From the NCBI GenBank assembly GCA_036504215.1, contig DASXVO010000021.1, forward strand, positions 144,428 through 208,427: DNA of 64,000 nucleotides, written 5' to 3'. Under the pieces are notes generated by a model, which had not been told where the DNA came from, ran no database searches, and worked only from the letters and a program-made list of their open reading frames with translations. Made by a program: the position numbers and the translations under genes. This document shows, piece after piece, positions 18,546-26,439 of the stretch (positions within the stretch are counted from its first letter, which is position 1; each line of letters starts with the position of its first letter). The stretch is from Vicinamibacterales bacterium (GTDB lineage: Bacteria > Acidobacteriota > Vicinamibacteria > Vicinamibacterales > Fen-181).

Positions 18546-19481
18546 ATGCACGAATACACGCTGGCGCGTCACAACGACCTGATCGATCCGCTCGTCCACG
18601 TCTGGAACTGGCAGATTCCGTCCTACCTGTTCCTGGGCGGCTGGGTGGCGGGGATGATGATCATCGTCGGGTTCTTCCTGCTCCGCGGCCGCCACCGCGA
18701 GGAGACGAGCGTCACTGGGGTCCTGCCCGCGGTGAGCGTCGCGCTCCTGAGCCTCGGCATGCTGGCGCTGTTCCTCGACCTCGAGCACAAGCTGTACGTC
18801 TGGCGCCTCTACACGACCTTCCAGGGGACGTCGCCGATGTCGTGGGGCGCGTGGATCCTGCTCGCGGTCTATCCCGCGCTGCTGGCGGTGTTCGCGCTTC
18901 GTCCGCCAGACGTGCTGCGCGACCTGTGGCCGGCATTCGACCGCCTGTCGGACCGGCTCGCCGAGCCCCGGATGGTCCGCGTCATCGCGGTCACGAACAT
19001 CTTCCTGGGCGTCGGCCTCGGGATCTACACGGGAATCCTGCTGAGCGCGCTCGGCGCCCGACCGCTCTGGAACAGCGGGATTCTCGGCGTGCTGTTCCTC
19101 GTGTCCGGCCTGTCGTCGGCCGCGGCGTTCACGCACCTCGTCGCGAGGGACAGAGGGGAGCGCGAACTGCTGGCGACGAGCGACAACGTCTTCCTGCTGG
19201 TCGAACTGGGCGTCATCGCGCTGTTCCTGATCGGCCTGCTCAGCGGGTCGCAGGCACACGCACAAGCGGCGCGGTTGGTGCTGGGCGGCCCGTTCACCGG
19301 CGTGTTCTGGGTGATTGTCGTCGGGTTGGGAATCGTGCTGCCGCTGATCGTTCAATCGCTGACCACGGCCGGCCGGCTCGCCCACACCGCGCTGGCCCCG
19401 CTTCTCGTCCTTGCCGGCGGTCTCGCACTCAGGGTCGTCATCGTCAACGCGGGCCAGTTCAGTCATTGGGCAAGGTTCTGA
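18546..19481 (+). CDS. NrfD/PsrC-like quinone-interacting membrane subunit
   Basis: The 311-residue polytopic protein has about eight hydrophobic segments and matches the NrfD/PsrC family (for example WNWQIPSYLFLGGWVAGMM near the N-terminus and the SWGAWIL segment near residue 100). Such subunits exchange electrons between menaquinol/menaquinone and the ferredoxin subunit. The start is 13 bp after the ferredoxin stop, and gene order Mo subunit-FeS-NrfD is canonical. Whether it conserves energy cannot be told from sequence. Confidence 0.9.
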   Translation: MHEYTLARHNDLIDPLVHVWNWQIPSYLFLGGWVAGMMIIVGFFLLRGRHREETSVTGVLPAVSVALLSLGMLALFLDLEHKLYVWRLYTTFQGTSPMSWGAWILLAVYPALLAVFALRPPDVLRDLWPAFDRLSDRLAEPRMVRVIAVTNIFLGVGLGIYTGILLSALGARPLWNSGILGVLFLVSGLSSAAAFTHLVARDRGERELLATSDNVFLLVELGVIALFLIGLLSGSQAHAQAARLVLGGPFTGVFWVIVVGLGIVLPLIVQSLTTAGRLAHTALAPLLVLAGGLALRVVIVNAGQFSHWARF

Positions 19482-19502
19482 GGTCCGCCCGGGAGAAATG
19501 TC

Positions 19503-20090
19503 ATGTCCTCCACAGCCACAACATTGCCGGCTGATCGAGTGGGACGCTCGATGACGGCCGACGAGGCCGCCGCCAGGAGCGGTCCTGCGCCGTACTCGAA
19601 CCCGTACCTCGCCGGCATCGGCCTGGGACTCGTCCTGCTCGCCAGCTTCGTCCTCATGGGCCGAGGCCTCGGCGCGTCGGGAGGCGTCAGCGCCGTCGTC
19701 GCGGGACTCCTCAACTCCGTGGCCCCCGCCCACGCCCAGAGCCGCGAATGGCTCGCGGGCTACCTGGCGGACGGCGCGAACCCGCTCAAGGAATTCCTCG
19801 TCTTCGAAGGCCTCGGGGTGTTCGCCGGAGCGTTGCTGTCGGGCCTGCTCGCCCGGCGCGCGATGTTCATCATCGAGAAGGGACCGGTGGTCTCGCGGTC
19901 GAAACGCCTGGTGTTCGCGTTCATCGGCGGGGCGGTGATGGCGATCGGCGCCGCGTTCGGCCGCGGGTGCACGAGCGGCCAGGCGCTGACTGGCGGCTCC
20001 CTCCTCAATCTCGGCAGCTGGGCCTTCATGTTGATGGTGTTCGCGGGCGCCTACGCGGTGGCCCGCCTCTTCAGGTGGGAATGGCGATGA
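19503..20090 (+). CDS. YeeE/YedE family half-transporter with GCTSG motif (TsuA-like, N-half)
   Basis: The 195-residue membrane protein carries the DUF395/YeeE signature GRGCTSGQALTGGS in a hydrophobic context, with four to five hydrophobic segments. In the thiosulfate transporter TsuA (YeeE) conserved membrane cysteines relay thiosulfate; the Cys here corresponds to the first of these. The N-terminal 45 residues are soluble and unlike the family. Its stop overlaps the next gene (ATGA), which encodes the complementary half. Sulfur-compound uptake for the neighbouring redox complex or a rhodanese partner is the likely role. Confidence 0.82.
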   Translation: MSSTATTLPADRVGRSMTADEAAARSGPAPYSNPYLAGIGLGLVLLASFVLMGRGLGASGGVSAVVAGLLNSVAPAHAQSREWLAGYLADGANPLKEFLVFEGLGVFAGALLSGLLARRAMFIIEKGPVVSRSKRLVFAFIGGAVMAIGAAFGRGCTSGQALTGGSLLNLGSWAFMLMVFAGAYAVARLFRWEWR

Positions 20091-20689
20091 TGGCACCACT
20101 CTTCAAATACGGGCTGTTCTCCGCTGACACCAGCCTGGTCGTCGCATTCATCATCGGGATCGGATTCGGCTTCTTCCTCGAGCGCGCCGGCTTTGGCAGC
20201 GCGCGCAAGCTGGTGTCGCAGTTCTACCTGGACGACATGGCCGTCTTCAAGGTCATGTTCACGGCTATCGTCACCGCGATGCTCGGTGTGACGTATCTCA
20301 CGTGGATGGGCGTCCTCGATCTCTCGCTCGTCTACCTGGTGCCCACCTATCTCGCGCCGCAGGTGGTCGGTGGCCTGGTGCTCGGCGCCGGCTTCGTCAT
20401 CGGCGGCTACTGCCCGGGCACGGCGTTGGCCGCGACGGCAACCGGCCGAATCGACGCGCTGGTCTACGGATTCGGCCTCTACGCCGGCACGCTCGCCTTC
20501 GCGGAAGCCTATCCCCTCGTCAAGTCGTTCCACGGCATGACGTCGCTCGGCCAGGTGACGATTCCGCAGTACTTCAACCTGCCATATGGGCTCGTGGTGT
20601 TTGCCGTCGTCCTGATGGCCGTCGGCGGCTTCTGGGGCGCCGGATGGGTGGAGAAGAAGCTCGCGGCGAGCAACGGGGGATCGCGATGA
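20087..20689 (+). CDS. YeeE/YedE family half-transporter with YCPGT motif (TsuA-like, C-half)
   Basis: The 200-residue membrane protein holds the second YeeE/YedE signature, GGYCPGTALAATATGR, and an N-terminal GFGFFLERAGFGSARKL element typical of the family. Together with the preceding gene it makes up the internal duplication that a full-length TsuA has in one chain. The start at 20087 overlaps the previous stop (ATGA) with AGGTGGG upstream; an in-frame ATG at 20081 is possible. The next gene starts in the same ATGA fashion, so the pair and the rhodanese are tightly coupled. Confidence 0.82.
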   Translation: MMAPLFKYGLFSADTSLVVAFIIGIGFGFFLERAGFGSARKLVSQFYLDDMAVFKVMFTAIVTAMLGVTYLTWMGVLDLSLVYLVPTYLAPQVVGGLVLGAGFVIGGYCPGTALAATATGRIDALVYGFGLYAGTLAFAEAYPLVKSFHGMTSLGQVTIPQYFNLPYGLVVFAVVLMAVGGFWGAGWVEKKLAASNGGSR

Positions 20690-21354
20690 AGTGGCTGACC
20701 CGCTTGACCGTGAACCAGGCGCTCGCGCTCGTGGCCTTCGTCCTCGGCGCCGGCGCGATCCTCGCGCAGCCGACGAACGGGGCCGCGGTCCGCATCGATC
20801 CGCAGGAACTGGCCCTCGTCGCCGAGCGCGGTTCGGACCTCGTGAAGCCAACCGAACTGGCCGACTGGATCATCCAGGGCCGGGCGGACTTCCGGCTGAT
20901 CGACCTTCGCGACGAGGCGTCGTTCACGGCGTATCACATCCCATCGGCGACCAATGTCCCGCTCGCCACGTTGCCCAACGCGGATCTGGCGCGAAACGAG
21001 AAGCTCATCCTCTACGCGGACGATGGAACGCGATCGGCGCAGGCGTGGTTCCTGCTGCGGGCCAAGGGGTTCAGAGGCGTCTACATGATCACCGGGGGGA
21101 TCGACGGCTGGAAGCAGGACGTGCTGTTCCCGGTGCTGAGGGACGACGCCGATCCAGTGCTGGCCGCGAGACTTCGCGCGATCAGCACGCACTTCGGTGG
21201 TAACGTGGTCGCCGCGGCAACGTCCGTATCGGGCGCTGCCGCCCCCCCGGCCGTCCCGGTGGTCGCGTCCGCTGCCAAGACGGTGCTGCCGCCTCCGCTG
21301 CCCGAAACGAAGGCAGCCGAGGTCAAGAAACCGAAGAAGAAGGAAGGTTGTTGA
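20686..21354 (+). CDS. Membrane-anchored rhodanese-like protein lacking catalytic Cys, with C-terminal Cys tail
   Basis: The 222-residue protein has an N-terminal signal anchor (about residues 10-28), a rhodanese fold (about 48-150: RLIDLRDEASFTAYHIPSA and VYMITGGIDGWK) and a flexible Ala/Pro/Lys-rich tail. In the active-site loop, normally YCxxGxRS, the sequence is YADDGTRSA, so the sulfur-accepting Cys is replaced by Ala111. The only cysteine in the whole protein is its last residue, Cys222, in KKKEGC. A mobile tail ending in a lone Cys recalls sulfur-carrier swinging arms such as SoxY. Its position, between the TsuA-like pair and the Rieske gene, fits a periplasmic sulfur carrier or delivery role (inference). 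The start overlaps the upstream stop (ATGA). Confidence 0.85.
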   Translation: MKWLTRLTVNQALALVAFVLGAGAILAQPTNGAAVRIDPQELALVAERGSDLVKPTELADWIIQGRADFRLIDLRDEASFTAYHIPSATNVPLATLPNADLARNEKLILYADDGTRSAQAWFLLRAKGFRGVYMITGGIDGWKQDVLFPVLRDDADPVLAARLRAISTHFGGNVVAAATSVSGAAAPPAVPVVASAAKTVLPPPLPETKAAEVKKPKKKEGC

Positions 21355-21758
21355 TTCCCGATCGTCTCCGGCTGACACGGCGAAGACTGTTTCAGGGCGC
21401 CGGAGCGGTCATCGCGTCGGCGCTCGCGGTCGCGTTCCGCTCGATGGCCAACCGCGTCAACGAGGTGGGCTCACGCTCCCGCCGCATCGTCATCCCGCCC
21501 GGGTCGGCCGCGGACATCGTCTTCGTGGAGGACGTCATTGTCTGCCGCACGCCGGGCGGCATCCGCGCCTTCTCCGCACGGTGCCCGCATCTGGGCTGTG
21601 TCATCACGAAACAGGTGGACGGCGAGTTCGTCTGTCCGTGTCATGGATCGCGCTTCCGCCTCGACGGATCAGTTGAGGCCGGTCCCGCGATTCGTCCCCT
21701 CGAACCGCTTCGTCACTCGTTCGATGAGGCCACCGGTGCGATTGTCGTGCAGGGCTGA
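21351..21758 (+). CDS. Rieske [2Fe-2S] protein
   Basis: The roughly 135-residue protein has the two Rieske ligand motifs CPHLGC and CPCHGSRF, giving Cys-His and Cys-His ligands for a [2Fe-2S] cluster with the disulfide cysteines present. It begins with an arginine-rich TAT-like leader (LTRRRLFQGAG) and a short hydrophobic stretch, so it is membrane-tethered with the cluster outside. Only TTG starts fit (21348 or 21351) behind AAGGAAGG, overlapping the rhodanese stop; an internal ATG would remove the leader. It pairs with the adjacent cytochrome b to form a quinol-oxidising core. Confidence 0.88.
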   Translation: MIPDRLRLTRRRLFQGAGAVIASALAVAFRSMANRVNEVGSRSRRIVIPPGSAADIVFVEDVIVCRTPGGIRAFSARCPHLGCVITKQVDGEFVCPCHGSRFRLDGSVEAGPAIRPLEPLRHSFDEATGAIVVQG

Positions 21759-21764
21759 CGGGCC

Positions 21765-24515
21765 ATGGAGCCGGGCCGCGGCATGAAGCTGCACTGGCTG
21801 CGCCACTGGGGCTCCTCCGGCGCACTGGCGTTTGCCGCGCTCGCCGTGGCCGTTGTGTCGGGCGTCGCGCTCGCCCTCCCGTTCGACATTCACAACCCTT
21901 ACGACTCGGTTGCCCTCCTGCTGCTGACGAACCCGGGCGGCCGGTTCTACCGGAACGTCCACTACTGGTCCGCTCAGGCCTTCGTGATCCTGACCATCGT
22001 GCACGCGTGGAGGCACCTCGCCCGATCGTCCGAACGGAGGCTCTCGCTCGGCTTGTGGACGCGGGTATCCTTGTCGCTTCCGCTCTGCGGCTTCCTCATG
22101 CTCTCGGGGTTCATCCTCAAGGGGGATGGCGAGGGGTGGCAGGCGCTACGGATCATCTCCACGGCCATCGCGCAGATCCCGGTGGCCGGTCGTCTGCTCT
22201 CGCTGTTGTTGTTCGGCACGGATCCGGCATCGCTCCAGGTGCTCTACGTCCATCACGTGGCAACCGCTACGGTGCTCGTGTGGCTCTTCGTCAGCGAGCA
22301 TGCCAAGGCGATCTGGCCGCGAGTACCGTCACTGGTCCTCGTGTCGGCGGCCGCGATGGCACTCGGCATGGTGGTCGCGCCGAAGCTCCACGACAGCCTC
22401 GACCCGGCGCTGCAGGGACCGTGGTACTTCGTCGGCCTGCAGGAGGTCCTGCATCACGCGACGAGGCCCCCGCTGGTCACCGGACTTGCCGGGCTGGTCC
22501 TTGTGGTCGTGTTCGCGCTTCCTCGACTCTCGCTGGTCGGCGCGCGACGTACGAAGGTCGCCCTCGCGGTGCTCGCCGTTGCCTACGCCGCAACGACGGT
22601 GTTCGCGTTGTCCTTTCGCGGCGAGAACTGGTCGCTGACGACACACGCGCCAGGACTCCGCGCCGGGCTCTCGCTCGAGTCGCCGCTGAACGTGCCGTCG
22701 CTCGAGGCGCTTCGAGCGCGAGCCGTGCCGATCGTGCTCGGGCGCAGGGAAGGCTGCCTCTTCTGCCACGCCGAAACCACCGGCCTGTCTGCCTCGCATC
22801 GCCCCGATGCGGTCGGGTGCGCGTCCTGCCACGCTGGGAATCCATTCAGCCTCGACAGGACCATTGCACACCGCGGTCTCGTCCTCATTCCAGGCAACCT
22901 CGACGCCGCTCGGCGAACCTGTGGATCGGCCGGCTGTCACGACGGCATCGTTTCGCGGGTGAACGTCTCGATCATGACGACGATGAGCGGGGTGATTGAC
23001 GTCGATCGTGCGACGTTCGGCGAGCGCGCGACGCCCACGACACCCTCGGCGCTCGGGTCTTCCGCCGCCGACACACACCTCCGGCAGTTGTGCGCGTCGT
23101 GTCATCTGGGCACCGTCAAGCGGGAGCCGGGACCGATCACCGACGCCTCGCGGGGAGGCGGTTGCCTCGCGTGCCACCTGCAGTACGGCCGGGACGCGTC
23201 AGCGGCGCTGGCCAACTACAAGATGGTGCCTCAGACGCGGAAGAGCGACGTGCTTCGATTCGTGCACCCCGACGTCTCGACCAGGATCACCGGCGACCAT
23301 TGTTTCGGGTGCCATAGTCGCTCCAGCCGGATCTCGACGAGCTACGAGGGCTGGCATGAACAGGCGTCGCCAATGGGGCCGGGCGCGCCGCCTCGGACGC
23401 TCGCCGACGGGCGCGTGTTCGTCCGCGAGCGTTCCGACGTCCATTTCGAGAAGGGCATGCTCTGCGTGGATTGCCACACGTCGCGAGAGGTGATGGGTGA
23501 CGGCTTCGCGCACGCCCGCAAGCACGAACAGTTCTCGGTGGCCTGCGAAGACTGCCATGCGGAACAGGTCGCCATGAAGCGGCACGAGGAGGTCGATGCC
23601 GAATCGAAGCGGATCCTGACGCTGGCGGGACGGTTTCGGCCGGGCCAGTCTGTGCTCGTCACGCGCAAGCACGGAGAGGCGCTGACCAACACGAATGTCA
23701 ACGCGGCCGGTCGGCCCAGGTTGGTTACGAAGCGCGGAGGCGCCGAACTCGACCTCAAGCCGCCGCTGCCCGTCTGCGTCCAGGACGGTGGCCATGCACG
23801 ACTGTCCTGCATCACGTGCCACGGCGCCTGGTCTCCACGGTGCGCGAATTGTCACACCGCGTTCCAGCCGACGGTGCCGGCGTACGATCACGTGAAGGAG
23901 GCCGACGTGACGGGGGCGTGGACCGAGACGGGGACCGATTTCAGGGCCGAGCCGCCGACGCTCGGAATCCGGACAGCCGTGACACCCGGCAGCCAGCCAC
24001 GGGAAGCCATCGATCCGTTCATCCCGGGCATGATACTCACGATCGATCGGAACCGGCGTGCCGGCGCGCCACCCGACACGGTGTTCCGCCGGCAGTACGC
24101 GCGCACCTTCTCACACACGGTTTCGGCGCGCAGCCGCACCTGTCAGTCGTGCCACAACGACCCGGTCGCGCTTGGCTACGGGCGAGGCGCGCTGCGGTAC
24201 GAGCGCACCGCGCGGGGCGGGCGCTGGACGTTCACGCCCGAGCAACCGCGCAGCTCGTTCGACGGCCTCCCGGCCGACGCGTGGATTGGCTTCCTGGAGG
24301 GACCGGCGGTTGGCGAACCGCCCCTGCTCCGGCGTTCGACGCGGGCCGACGTCAGGCCGTTCAACGTCGCCGAGCAGAAACGGATCCTGTCCGTCGGCGC
24401 CTGCCTGACGTGTCATCCACCCGAATCAGCCGTCATGCGCGAGAGCGTGCGGGACTTCAAGGCGGTCCTGGGACGGACGACCACGCGCTGTCTCCTGCCG
24501 CGCTGGGATCGGTAA
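21765..24515 (+). CDS. b6-like cytochrome b fused to a multihaem (11 CXXCH) cytochrome c
   Basis: This 916-residue protein has two halves. Residues about 1-285 are a membrane cytochrome b with His66/His80 and His164/His179 placed for two b haems; the 14 and 15 spacings match cytochrome b6. A PWYFVGLQE segment near residue 219 resembles the PEWY region of subunit IV. Residues about 300-916 hold eleven CXXCH motifs (CLFCH, CASCH twice, CLACH, CFGCH, CVDCH, CEDCH, CITCH, CANCH, CQSCH, CLTCH) plus one CX4CH (CGSAGCH). Next to the Rieske gene it would form a bc-type complex whose usual cytochrome c1/f is replaced by a covalently linked electron wire in the periplasm. The start at 21765 is 6 bp after the Rieske stop; MKLHW at 21783 is an alternative. 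Confidence 0.88.
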   Translation: MEPGRGMKLHWLRHWGSSGALAFAALAVAVVSGVALALPFDIHNPYDSVALLLLTNPGGRFYRNVHYWSAQAFVILTIVHAWRHLARSSERRLSLGLWTRVSLSLPLCGFLMLSGFILKGDGEGWQALRIISTAIAQIPVAGRLLSLLLFGTDPASLQVLYVHHVATATVLVWLFVSEHAKAIWPRVPSLVLVSAAAMALGMVVAPKLHDSLDPALQGPWYFVGLQEVLHHATRPPLVTGLAGLVLVVVFALPRLSLVGARRTKVALAVLAVAYAATTVFALSFRGENWSLTTHAPGLRAGLSLESPLNVPSLEALRARAVPIVLGRREGCLFCHAETTGLSASHRPDAVGCASCHAGNPFSLDRTIAHRGLVLIPGNLDAARRTCGSAGCHDGIVSRVNVSIMTTMSGVIDVDRATFGERATPTTPSALGSSAADTHLRQLCASCHLGTVKREPGPITDASRGGGCLACHLQYGRDASAALANYKMVPQTRKSDVLRFVHPDVSTRITGDHCFGCHSRSSRISTSYEGWHEQASPMGPGAPPRTLADGRVFVRERSDVHFEKGMLCVDCHTSREVMGDGFAHARKHEQFSVACEDCHAEQVAMKRHEEVDAESKRILTLAGRFRPGQSVLVTRKHGEALTNTNVNAAGRPRLVTKRGGAELDLKPPLPVCVQDGGHARLSCITCHGAWSPRCANCHTAFQPTVPAYDHVKEADVTGAWTETGTDFRAEPPTLGIRTAVTPGSQPREAIDPFIPGMILTIDRNRRAGAPPDTVFRRQYARTFSHTVSARSRTCQSCHNDPVALGYGRGALRYERTARGGRWTFTPEQPRSSFDGLPADAWIGFLEGPAVGEPPLLRRSTRADVRPFNVAEQKRILSVGACLTCHPPESAVMRESVRDFKAVLGRTTTRCLLPRWDR

Positions 24516-24535
24516 CGTGGCGTCGGGGCGTCGTC

Positions 24536-24560
24536 GGGACGATTCGCGAATCGCCCCTAC
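24536..24560. repeat. GTAGGGG-type palindromic repeat (REP-like), copy 2, reversed
   Basis: GATTCGCGAATC (24541-24552) is a perfect palindrome; with flanks the stem covers 24536-24557 with one mismatch, followed by TAC, giving GTAGGGG on the minus strand. It sits between two convergent genes and includes the stop codon of the minus-strand gene, so it may also end transcription. Confidence 0.6.
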
Positions 24561-25495
24561 GTCGACAGTCCCAACTGCCTCAGCGTGTCCTTCAGCGCCG
24601 CTGCGCTCGCGGCCAACTGCCGGCGTTCGTCGGCGGCCAGCACGATGGGCAGCACCTCGCGAATCCCTTCGCGCCCGACCACCGCGGGCAGGCTCAGGCA
24701 CACATCGCTGACGTCGCCGAAATGCTCGATGTAGGTCGACACCGTCAGCACGCTCCTCTCATCGTCGAGTATCGCCTCGATGATGCGGGCGACGGAGAGC
24801 GACACGGCATAGAACGTCGCGCCCTTGCGCTGGATGACCTCTTTGCCGGCTGCGACGACCGCGCGGTAGATGCGCTCGCGGGCGGCGGCGTCGAGCGGAA
24901 CACCGCCGGGAGGCGCGTAGCGTGTGACGGGGACCTGCCCAAGGCTGGCCATGCTCCACAGCGGCACCGAGGAGTCGCCGTGCTCTCCGATGACAAAGGC
25001 ATGGATATTCCGGGGATCGATGCCGAACTCCTGCCCGAGCATGTAGCGGAAGCGAGAGGAATCGAGCGACGTGCCCGATCCGATGATCTTGGTTGGCGGC
25101 GCCGGCAGCCGCTTGACGGTCAAATACGTCAACACATCCATCGGATTGGACACGACGATGACGACGGCACCTCGGTAGTGGGGTGCGATGCCGGCGAGAA
25201 CATCTTCCATGATCGCGGCATTGCCGCGCGCCAGGTCGAGACGCGACTCTCCCGGCTTCCGGCCGCGACCCGCCGTCAGCACGATGACGTCGGCATCCGA
25301 GACGCCGTCGTAGTGCTCGGCACGAATGTCCACGTTGTCGAGGTACGAGGCGCCGTGTGCGAGGTCGAGCGCCTCTCCGAGCGCCTTCTCGTGGTTGACG
25401 TCGATGAGGCTGACGCTACTGGCCGCGTCGTGCAGCAACAGCGTGTAGGCGAGCGTCGCGCCGACGTTTCCGGCACCGATGATGGCAACCTTCAT
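24557..25495 (-). CDS. L-lactate/malate dehydrogenase family protein, malate-type specificity residue
   Basis: The 312-residue NAD-dependent 2-hydroxyacid dehydrogenase has an N-terminal Rossmann fold (MKVAIIGAGNVGATLA, then LIDVN, the Asp favouring NAD), SGTSLDSSRFR and the catalytic His in IGEHGDSSVPLWS. Overall it looks like LDH. The substrate-specificity loop, however, reads AGRGRKPGESRLDL, placing Arg79 where true LDHs have Gln102. Arg at this position is the malate dehydrogenase choice, and Gln-to-Arg is the classical switch, so malate/oxaloacetate is the more likely substrate pair. GGAGG lies six bases before the ATG. Genes on either side do not form an obvious pathway with it. Confidence 0.88.
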   Translation of the reverse strand: MKVAIIGAGNVGATLAYTLLLHDAASSVSLIDVNHEKALGEALDLAHGASYLDNVDIRAEHYDGVSDADVIVLTAGRGRKPGESRLDLARGNAAIMEDVLAGIAPHYRGAVVIVVSNPMDVLTYLTVKRLPAPPTKIIGSGTSLDSSRFRYMLGQEFGIDPRNIHAFVIGEHGDSSVPLWSMASLGQVPVTRYAPPGGVPLDAAARERIYRAVVAAGKEVIQRKGATFYAVSLSVARIIEAILDDERSVLTVSTYIEHFGDVSDVCLSLPAVVGREGIREVLPIVLAADERRQLAASAAALKDTLRQLGLST

Positions 25496-25577
25496 GACGC
25501 CTCCGGTCGAAACACACTGTATTCCAGAGGTGCTCTGCGGGACGAGCAGGGCGGCTCGGGACTCCCCTGCATCGTGT

Positions 25578-26045
25578 TCATCGCCAATCGGTCTGTTGCG
25601 CCATCAGCCGCTCGAGCTGGATGCGATGTCGCATCGGGTGGACGACTGCGTGTTCCAGCATCTGCTCGATGTTGTAGTCCTCGCCCCAGCGCGACTTGTA
25701 GATCGCCGGTGAGAGCTCGTCGTCGGTGAGCACGGCAAGATGCCGGCGCCAGGCGGTGAGGACCTCATCGACGAACGCTCCTCCCTTGCGCGCGATGCTG
25801 AGCGGGTCGGTGTCGGTATCGACATCTGTGACCGGCCGACCGACGCACTGACCAATCCACGAGAGGTAGTTGCGCGCCGCGCGGAAGATGTGGCCGCCCA
25901 GGTGGTCGGGCGACGCGTACGACGGGTCGTCGGTCTTCGGCAGCGCCGCACCCGATGTGCGGAATGCTTCCCATGTCACATGGAACCGCCTCAGTTCGAT
26001 TTCGTGAAGTTCTACGCAGCTCCGGACGGCGTTGCTCTTGAACAT
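25578..26045 (-). CDS. DinB-like four-helix protein
   Basis: The 155-residue protein fits the DinB/DUF664-type metal-binding four-helix bundle. Candidate metal ligands are His in SPDHLGGHIFRAARN (about residues 47-50), and in QMLEHAVVHPMRHRIQLERL near the C-terminus. Members are often thiol-transferases or have unknown function. ATG at 26045 has AAGGAGG five bases upstream. It lies 82 bp upstream of the dehydrogenase gene on the same strand and may share its message. Confidence 0.72.
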   Translation of the reverse strand: MFKSNAVRSCVELHEIELRRFHVTWEAFRTSGAALPKTDDPSYASPDHLGGHIFRAARNYLSWIGQCVGRPVTDVDTDTDPLSIARKGGAFVDEVLTAWRRHLAVLTDDELSPAIYKSRWGEDYNIEQMLEHAVVHPMRHRIQLERLMAQQTDWR

Positions 26046-26077
26046 CGCGCCTCCTTGCGATTCTGCCAAACGTGTGC

Positions 26078-26102
26078 GGGGCGGTTCACGAACCACCCCT
26101 AC
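26078..26102. repeat. GTAGGGG-type palindromic repeat (REP-like), copy 3, reversed
   Basis: GGGG-c-GGTTC-ac-GAACC-a-CCCC (26078-26099) followed by TAC. It overlaps the stop codon of the RAYT remnant, the expected arrangement for a REP-associated transposase. Confidence 0.6.
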
Positions 26103-26439
26103 TGTTCGTCCGAATATACTCGCGAATGCGGCGCCGTTCCTCGTCGTCACGAATCGGGCGGTCGTGGTACCCAGGCTGCCACACCATCGTGCCTGGCGTG
26201 CCGCGCATCAGATTGATCTGTTTCGTCGATACGGTCTTGAACGCGCCGACCAATCGACCAATGGGTCTGCGGTCACAGTGGAACCCGGTCTGCGAGCCGC
26301 CCAACACCAGTATGCCGTGAACGTGGTCCGGCACGACGCACCATTCGTCCAGCGTCACGTACGGGTGTTGGTCAGCCAGCCACCGCGATGTGCCGGGCAC
26401 CACCTGGCCAAATTGTCCAGCCGCATCCGACTTTCGCAC
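26086..26439 (-). pseudogene. REP-associated tyrosine transposase (RAYT, IS200-like), 5'-truncated
   Basis: The 117-residue product keeps the HUH motif (VVPDHVHGILVL) and the C-terminal region with the nucleophile-type Tyr (WQPGYHDRPIRDDEE), typical of single-domain RAYT/Y1 transposases. The usual N-terminal 50-60 residues (the GxYFVT strand region) are missing: the frame hits a stop about 50 bases upstream, and only a GTG start is available. Sequence beyond it carries an inverted half-copy of the flanking palindrome (26462-26480), so the element appears cut short. RAYTs process REP hairpins, and a hairpin overlaps its 3' end. It is probably no longer active. Confidence 0.65.

Noticed and set aside
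18486-20099. 537-residue frame antisense to NrfD and YeeE genes
   Set aside because: Charged, repetitive shadow composition; the sense strand holds two membrane proteins.
23816-25729. 637-residue plus-strand frame across the cytochrome and dehydrogenase genes
   Set aside because: It spans two convergent real genes in the wrong frame or strand and the intergenic repeat; no protein signature.
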